Shown here: positions 59,461 to 64,000 of the stretch, piece by piece
Layout of the letters: every line of letters starts with the position of its first letter
How positions within the stretch are numbered: position 1 is the first letter of the stretch
The notes under the pieces: generated by a model
Databases searched by the model: none
Seen by the model: the letters and a program-made list of their open reading frames with translations, nothing else
Told to the model about the DNA's origin: nothing
DNA from: Rhynochetos jubatus
Taxonomy: Eukaryota; Chordata; Aves; Eurypygiformes; Rhynochetidae
DNA length: 64,000 nt
Reading direction: 5' to 3'
NCBI GenBank assembly: GCA_027574665.1
Contig: CM050656.1
Location: forward strand, 14,707,501-14,771,500
Position numbers and translations under genes: made by a program

Positions 59461-62400
59461 AGATCTTAAAACCTGGAGAGAGGGCTGCAGATTTAGCTTT
59501 TTCTATCTGTGTTTCAATAGCTTTGTATATTTAGGCCTCAATCTTGATAGCTTAAAAAAAGAGAGACTTCAGGAGTCTTTCATTTTGGAAAGATGATGAT
59601 GGTTATTTTTTCTATTTGCAATCCCTTTGCTATAGGTCATTCACTCAAAATCCCAGATGTAAAATTCATCTTTACCCACAGAGCCAAACAAAAAAGGAGC
59701 TGACGAACAGGAATGGCTGTTCTGTTTACCCATTCAATCACTGAAATTATTTCATGTGACATAATCCTTTAGGTCTATGAAATATCAGACTTTTCTTTCA
59801 CACAGGTTCACTATTGTGCCATAGAAACAATGCAGTTTCATTTCCTGTAAAAATTGTTGCCTGTTTTATACTAAAAATATGTATTCTTGCAAGTTTAAGA
59901 ACTGCTTGAATAAATGTGTCTTGTAACAGAATATTTCATTTGATAATAAACAATAATAGGCACAACTAAAGTACTTTTTCAATAATGTTTTAAATTTGAA
60001 AAATTAAATGTCATGTAGAAACTACAAAAAATATTTTGTTAATTCTTGAATTTTAAAATTCTTTTCATTGCTGAAAGGTTTTGAAATCAGCTTGGATTTT
60101 CAAAACCTTTCCTTAACTCAAAAGTTTCAGATGGAACTTTTTGCTAAGATCAGTCAATTTTCAGCTTGTAATAGAAATTTGACTGGCACAGCCATAAGAC
60201 TTTTTTTTTTTTTTTCAATTAAATTTCCAGGTTTTGATTTTATGGTTTTGCTCACAAATGTTAGGTTTCCAGAATAATTTGAGCAGTTTCTAGATAATGT
60301 GTTATCTTAATGCTTGCTACTTTAGTGTTTCACATTGTATTTTGTCCTCTTTCCATTTTCCCAATTCTCTCTTAGGCATATGTGTTGTTTCGCTCCTGTT
60401 TAGCTGCTATAAATCCTGTGTCGGTACAGCTGAGCTATTAAAATGTAACTATAAAAAATTGGTATTTGAAAGTAAGAATATGAAGAGCTATATCTTGGAA
60501 GAAAATAACTCAACAGGTTAGTTAGATCTTAGAAAGAGGTATGATACAAAAATATTATGCTAAAGCAGCATCTGACCCTACCACTTAGGTATGAACCAGT
60601 AACCAAACCAAGATACAACATTTCTTGCAAGAAAAACATGATTTCATGACAGGGAAAATGTTTGTTCTGCTAAACTCCATAAAGCTTATTATAGAGCAGA
60701 GAAATTGCATTTCACCAGTCTCAATCAATGCTGTCCTCTTTAAGGGCCTCCAGTCTTACCCCAGGCAAAGATTTCATTGCAATTAATCTATTTAAACAGA
60801 AACATTGAGAGTTTTCTTTGTCATAGGACTTCAGGAACAGGCCTTAAGGCAGCTCTCTGAGAGTCAGAGGATAATAATTTCACTACAAAGCAGCATGTTT
60901 CAATTACAGTATAATTAAACCAAATGTTGAAGCCATATCTGAGAATTGGTGTGCTGGAAAGCTGAATCAGAAGGTCCTCAAATATTTCAAATTGCAGATT
61001 AAAAGTTAGGGTAGAATTTTGGGCTCAAGTCTGCACTACAATATGTAAAGCTTCATTGGCTGCTGATTGAATCTGTATGTGGACCAACTCCCTGAAGAGC
61101 CTTACTCTTGTGAAACACTGTGGTCAACAAAACCCATCGAACTTCTAATGATTTATTGAAGCAGCAAGTGAGCATCATGCCACTAACAGATATAGAACCT
61201 ATGAGCTACCATATTTCATCTTCTTGCAGCAGAGCCTTCTAATAGACATGAAGAGAATGGTAATAGTCTCAAAGATCCACCAGTCCAATTTTTTCCACAG
61301 GGTTTGCAAAGTTTGTATGATCAGAGCTCTTGCGTATCGGGGTCAACTGCCTTAATGAGCATACTGCTATATTTTATAACTTTAATGTAATTCAGTATCA
61401 AGCTAGCAAAGTGACATTAAACATATAGCAACTTATCTAAGATTAATTTATTAATAATGCAGTCATATTGTTATTTTCTTCACTTACAGTTAGTAAAATA
61501 ATTTTGATGAGATATCTAAATGATTACATATGATGCAAAGATACAATTCTTATAATTATTCAGAAACACAAAACAAAACAAAAAAAACAAATCAAAAAAC
61601 CCTCCAGAGTATGACTTAGGCCGATTTTTCTATTTTTAGTTTTTGGGGTTTTTTTATAATTTCTGGAACAATGTCCTATACCACAAAAAAGGTATTCTGG
61701 GCACTACATCACCAAGTATATTTTAAAAAGGTAATTCAATTCATATATAAGCATAATGCAACATTTCATTTATTTACAGAAATATTTAATGGACTTAGAA
61801 TCAATGAACTTCTAATAGAGAGTAGAAATAAATTATTGCATCCTTACTGTCAAAGCAATTTCAGGTTTTGTATTCATCCTCTGTTAAGCCTTTTAGCTTA
61901 TTTCAGTTTTTAAATCACACACAGTAGAGCTTTAGGGGCCTGCGTCTCTGTGATTTATGATACAAAGGAACAATTATTTCTGCAGGTAAAATTGTGCTTT
62001 TTGAAAAAAGGTAAGATAAACAGATGTGCCTAAAGCAACCTTAGAAAATCATGGAGAAATGGCTAAATGCATTAAAAATAGCAATAATAATAAAAAAATA
62101 CAGCCATCAACTGTCTAAAGTACTCTGTGTACATTTGTGTGTCTACCTATACAAATCAAGTGTCTATAAAAAAAACTGAGAACGGAAATCCAAAACCTTT
62201 TGGATAATCCCTTAAGCCCCCAAACAATAAACAGGAACAGGTTCTGACATGTAATTTATCAAGCTGTGAAGTTTCTATTCTTATGAACAAAACCCTAGTA
62301 AAACAAAAATAAATTAATAATGTGAAAACCTTTCTTCAAGTCCAAAATTCAAGGCATTTTGCACTACACCAACAGACAAAAAAATTTTTTTAATGCATGC

Positions 62401-62719
62401 AGATGAACATAGAAAAAAATCTTTAGTTATAGTCCTTGAATTTCAAAGAACTTCTTGAATAAAAGTTTTCTTGTTTGACCTAACAATGGCAACGGTTTTA
62501 CAAGCATTAATATCTGCTCTTTTATATGCATCAGAAAAATGTCCATACCATTCCTGAGTGTGAACACTGTATTAACTACATTCTAAATATCCTGAAATAC
62601 CACAGCTTTGGAAAGAAAGCGGTTGCTAACACTTTTCAGAAGATTATTTTTCTACAAAATCTCTGCAAGTCTTCACCATGCTCAGTATCATCTTGATAGT
62701 ATTTGTGATATTCCTTGCT
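59461..62719. other. Noncoding AT-rich DNA
   Basis: No gene recognised. Minor simple sequence: T15 at 60201-60215, A/C-rich sequence at 61566-61602, and a perfect A7T7 block near 62388. Confidence 0.45.
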
Positions 62720-62741
62720 GGGGGGGGGGGGGGGGGGGGGG
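62720..62741. repeat. G22 homopolymer
   Basis: Twenty-two consecutive G on the plus strand, flanked by TTCCTTGCT and TAAGAATAG. It is sufficient for one or more stacked G-quadruplex conformations on the plus strand. Long G runs are hard to sequence, so its true length is uncertain. The minus-strand frame with a run of prolines crossing it is an artefact. Confidence 0.95.
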
Positions 62742-63399
62742 TAAGAATAGAAAAGTGTGTGGAGATTGATTGGAGCTGATTGTTTATTTGCTTCTTGTGT
62801 GCCTTCAGACCCTGAAGATCATGTGAAGAATACAGTATTTGCACCTGTGCTTCAGATTTAGAATGGTTTCTCCTCCTATTTCTAATCTTCATACTCAAAT
62901 TACTCAAGTTAGTTTCCTTTTAAGAAAAATTCGCAATTTAGTTTTCTCTAAGTGAAAAGTGCTCTAATGTCTGGTTTCTTCAAAAGAAAACTAAGGTGTG
63001 CAATTTTAATGGTAGCTAATACTTCAGAAATAATCATGTTTCTGTTGCTCTTGCACATATTCTAGATTTTATTGAACTTTTTGACTCAAAATGGAAAGCA
63101 GGAAGCATTGCCTAATAGCTCTGTAGGATGGTGTTCTTTTACGTTCTCAAGTGTCAGTAGAACACATAAAAGATTTTACTGATGAAGGTTCCTATCATAA
63201 AATTTTTTTGACTGATCATCATTATGTGACATACCACCTCTCTGAGCTAATTTTGAAAGGATGTGTTTTGGCCTTGTGCTGATTTTGACCCAATGGTGCT
63301 GAAAGTCACTTTCTTAGATTTTTTTCTTTATGAAAAGTGGATTTGTTCTGATTGTGACCTTCGTGTTATGGACGTATTTATTTAACTCCTTTTTTTCCC
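62742..63399. other. Noncoding DNA, nothing recognised
   Basis: No gene or repeat seen between the G run and the motif-rich right end. Confidence 0.45.
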
Positions 63400-63492
63400 A
63401 CGCCCTCTGAAGTCCGTTGTGTTGCTGTCACACAATCTTCCAGTCACAGCCAAAGGACTCCTCTCGCAGTCTCCACTGACATGTCTTTTGAG

Positions 63493-63516
63493 AATTGTGC
63501 ATTTCTGTGCACAATT
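63493..63516. repeat. Perfect 9+6+9 inverted repeat
   Basis: AATTGTGCA (63493-63501), TTTCTG, TGCACAATT (63508-63516), an exact reverse complement. Each arm holds a TTGTGCA/TGCACAA word, close to one half of C/EBP-type sites. Confidence 0.85.
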
Positions 63517-63556
63517 ACAGCTTCAAATAATTTGTGTCACACCAAGCCAAGGCCTG

Positions 63557-63568
63557 TGACAACTGTCA
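63557..63568. promoter_or_regulatory. TALE-homeodomain dimer-like site TGACAACTGTCA
   Basis: Two inverted TGACA words with a two-base spacer, one base from the perfect palindrome TGACAGCTGTCA that TGIF/MEIS-type TALE homeodomain proteins bind as dimers. Binding is inferred from the known motif. Confidence 0.35.
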
Positions 63569-64000
63569 TTCAGGAATACGTTTTGTGACAACAAGAGATG
63601 TGTAACCTCACAGATCAAGCCGTCTTTATCATTTGTATTTAATTATCCTCCAGTGGGAAAACATAACTGCAGTTTTCCTTATGCTTTATTTTGGTGCAAG
63701 GTTGAAGCTTTTAATCACATGTACATTTCTAGCTTCCTTAAAATGTGGGGGTTTTTCCCGCTTCTTCTCAATTTTTGCAGCCTCGAGGTAAACTCTGCAC
63801 TCTTCCATTATTAACTTAGACAGTTACAATTTCCTAGCAAAATAATTAGTCAACATGTGGCAAACTTTTGTAATAAACTAGGTATAAAATGAATAATTAA
63901 GGATCTTGTTAAATCAATAACATTGATCTAGACTTCTCTTGAAATCAAATTGTAAAAGAGCAATTTCTTCTGACTTCTGAATTCTGCACCTGAGAACAGA

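Larger units (their letters stand above)
63400..63960. promoter_or_regulatory. Best candidate conserved noncoding element
   Basis: A non-repetitive, balanced-composition block with two compact dyads: a 9+6+9 hairpin (63493-63516) and TGACAACTGTCA (63557-63568). It also holds several TGTCAC/TGTGACA words, a TTTAATTATCC homeodomain word, CCTTTAGG-like spacing and CCTCGAGG. No coding frame. The density of dyads and TALE-type words is the reason for the call; conservation was not tested. Confidence 0.35.

Noticed and set aside
62644..62907. Minus-strand frame with a polyproline run
   Set aside because: The prolines are only the G22 run translated.
1..64000. Prokaryotic-type systems (operons, CRISPR, insertion sequences, phage)
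   Set aside because: The window has vertebrate LINE/SINE content and no dense coding, spaced direct-repeat arrays or transposase frames.
1..64000. Endogenous retrovirus or LTR element
   Set aside because: I looked for gag/pol/env-like frames, paired TG...CA terminal repeats and primer-binding sites and saw none.

Overview
The window looks like a piece of bird (or at least sauropsid) nuclear DNA. It is AT-rich, has no tightly packed reading frames and carries few repeats. Its recognisable mobile elements are CR1 LINEs with avian-type 3' ends (ATTCTGTG-like terminal repeats), plus very old MIR and L3/CR1 debris of the kind shared across amniotes. I see no intact protein-coding gene, no rRNA or tRNA gene, no CRISPR array and no prokaryotic signature. 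The reading-frame content is what random AT-rich DNA gives, apart from CR1 remains and one exon-like stretch near the left end. The window reads as a gene desert or a very large intron.

Layout. 1-2.6 kb: single-copy DNA with an exon-like segment (1579-1872). It has a good splice acceptor and one continuous frame with two TGA codons, and it reads as an extracellular stub, a transmembrane helix and a cytoplasmic tail; it is probably a decayed terminal exon. 2.58-3.69 kb: CR1 copy A, holding the endonuclease half of ORF2. 4.3-5.5 kb: two MIR fragments and a 14-bp hairpin. 7.6-9.8 kb: CR1 copy B, with the end of ORF1, the start of ORF2, an internally deleted reverse transcriptase and a complete 3' end. 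16.3-16.8 kb: an AT-rich block with two perfect palindromes. 17.6-17.95 kb: ancient antisense CR1/L3 3' end. 20.9-21.6 kb: MIR piece followed by a block that looks constrained. 37.04-37.87 kb: CR1 copy C on the minus strand, close kin of copy B. 49.4-50.6 kb: two successive very old CR1 3' ends. 59.1-59.5 kb: a GC-rich patch. 62.72 kb: a run of 22 G. 63.4-64 kb: a block with dyad motifs resembling a conserved regulatory element.

Nothing here works as a pathway. The CR1 copies are dead: frameshifts, stops, internal deletions and, in copy B, a catalytic Asp changed to Asn. If the window has a function, it most likely lies in regulatory DNA. The candidate blocks are named from sequence texture and dyad motifs only; conservation could not be tested here.
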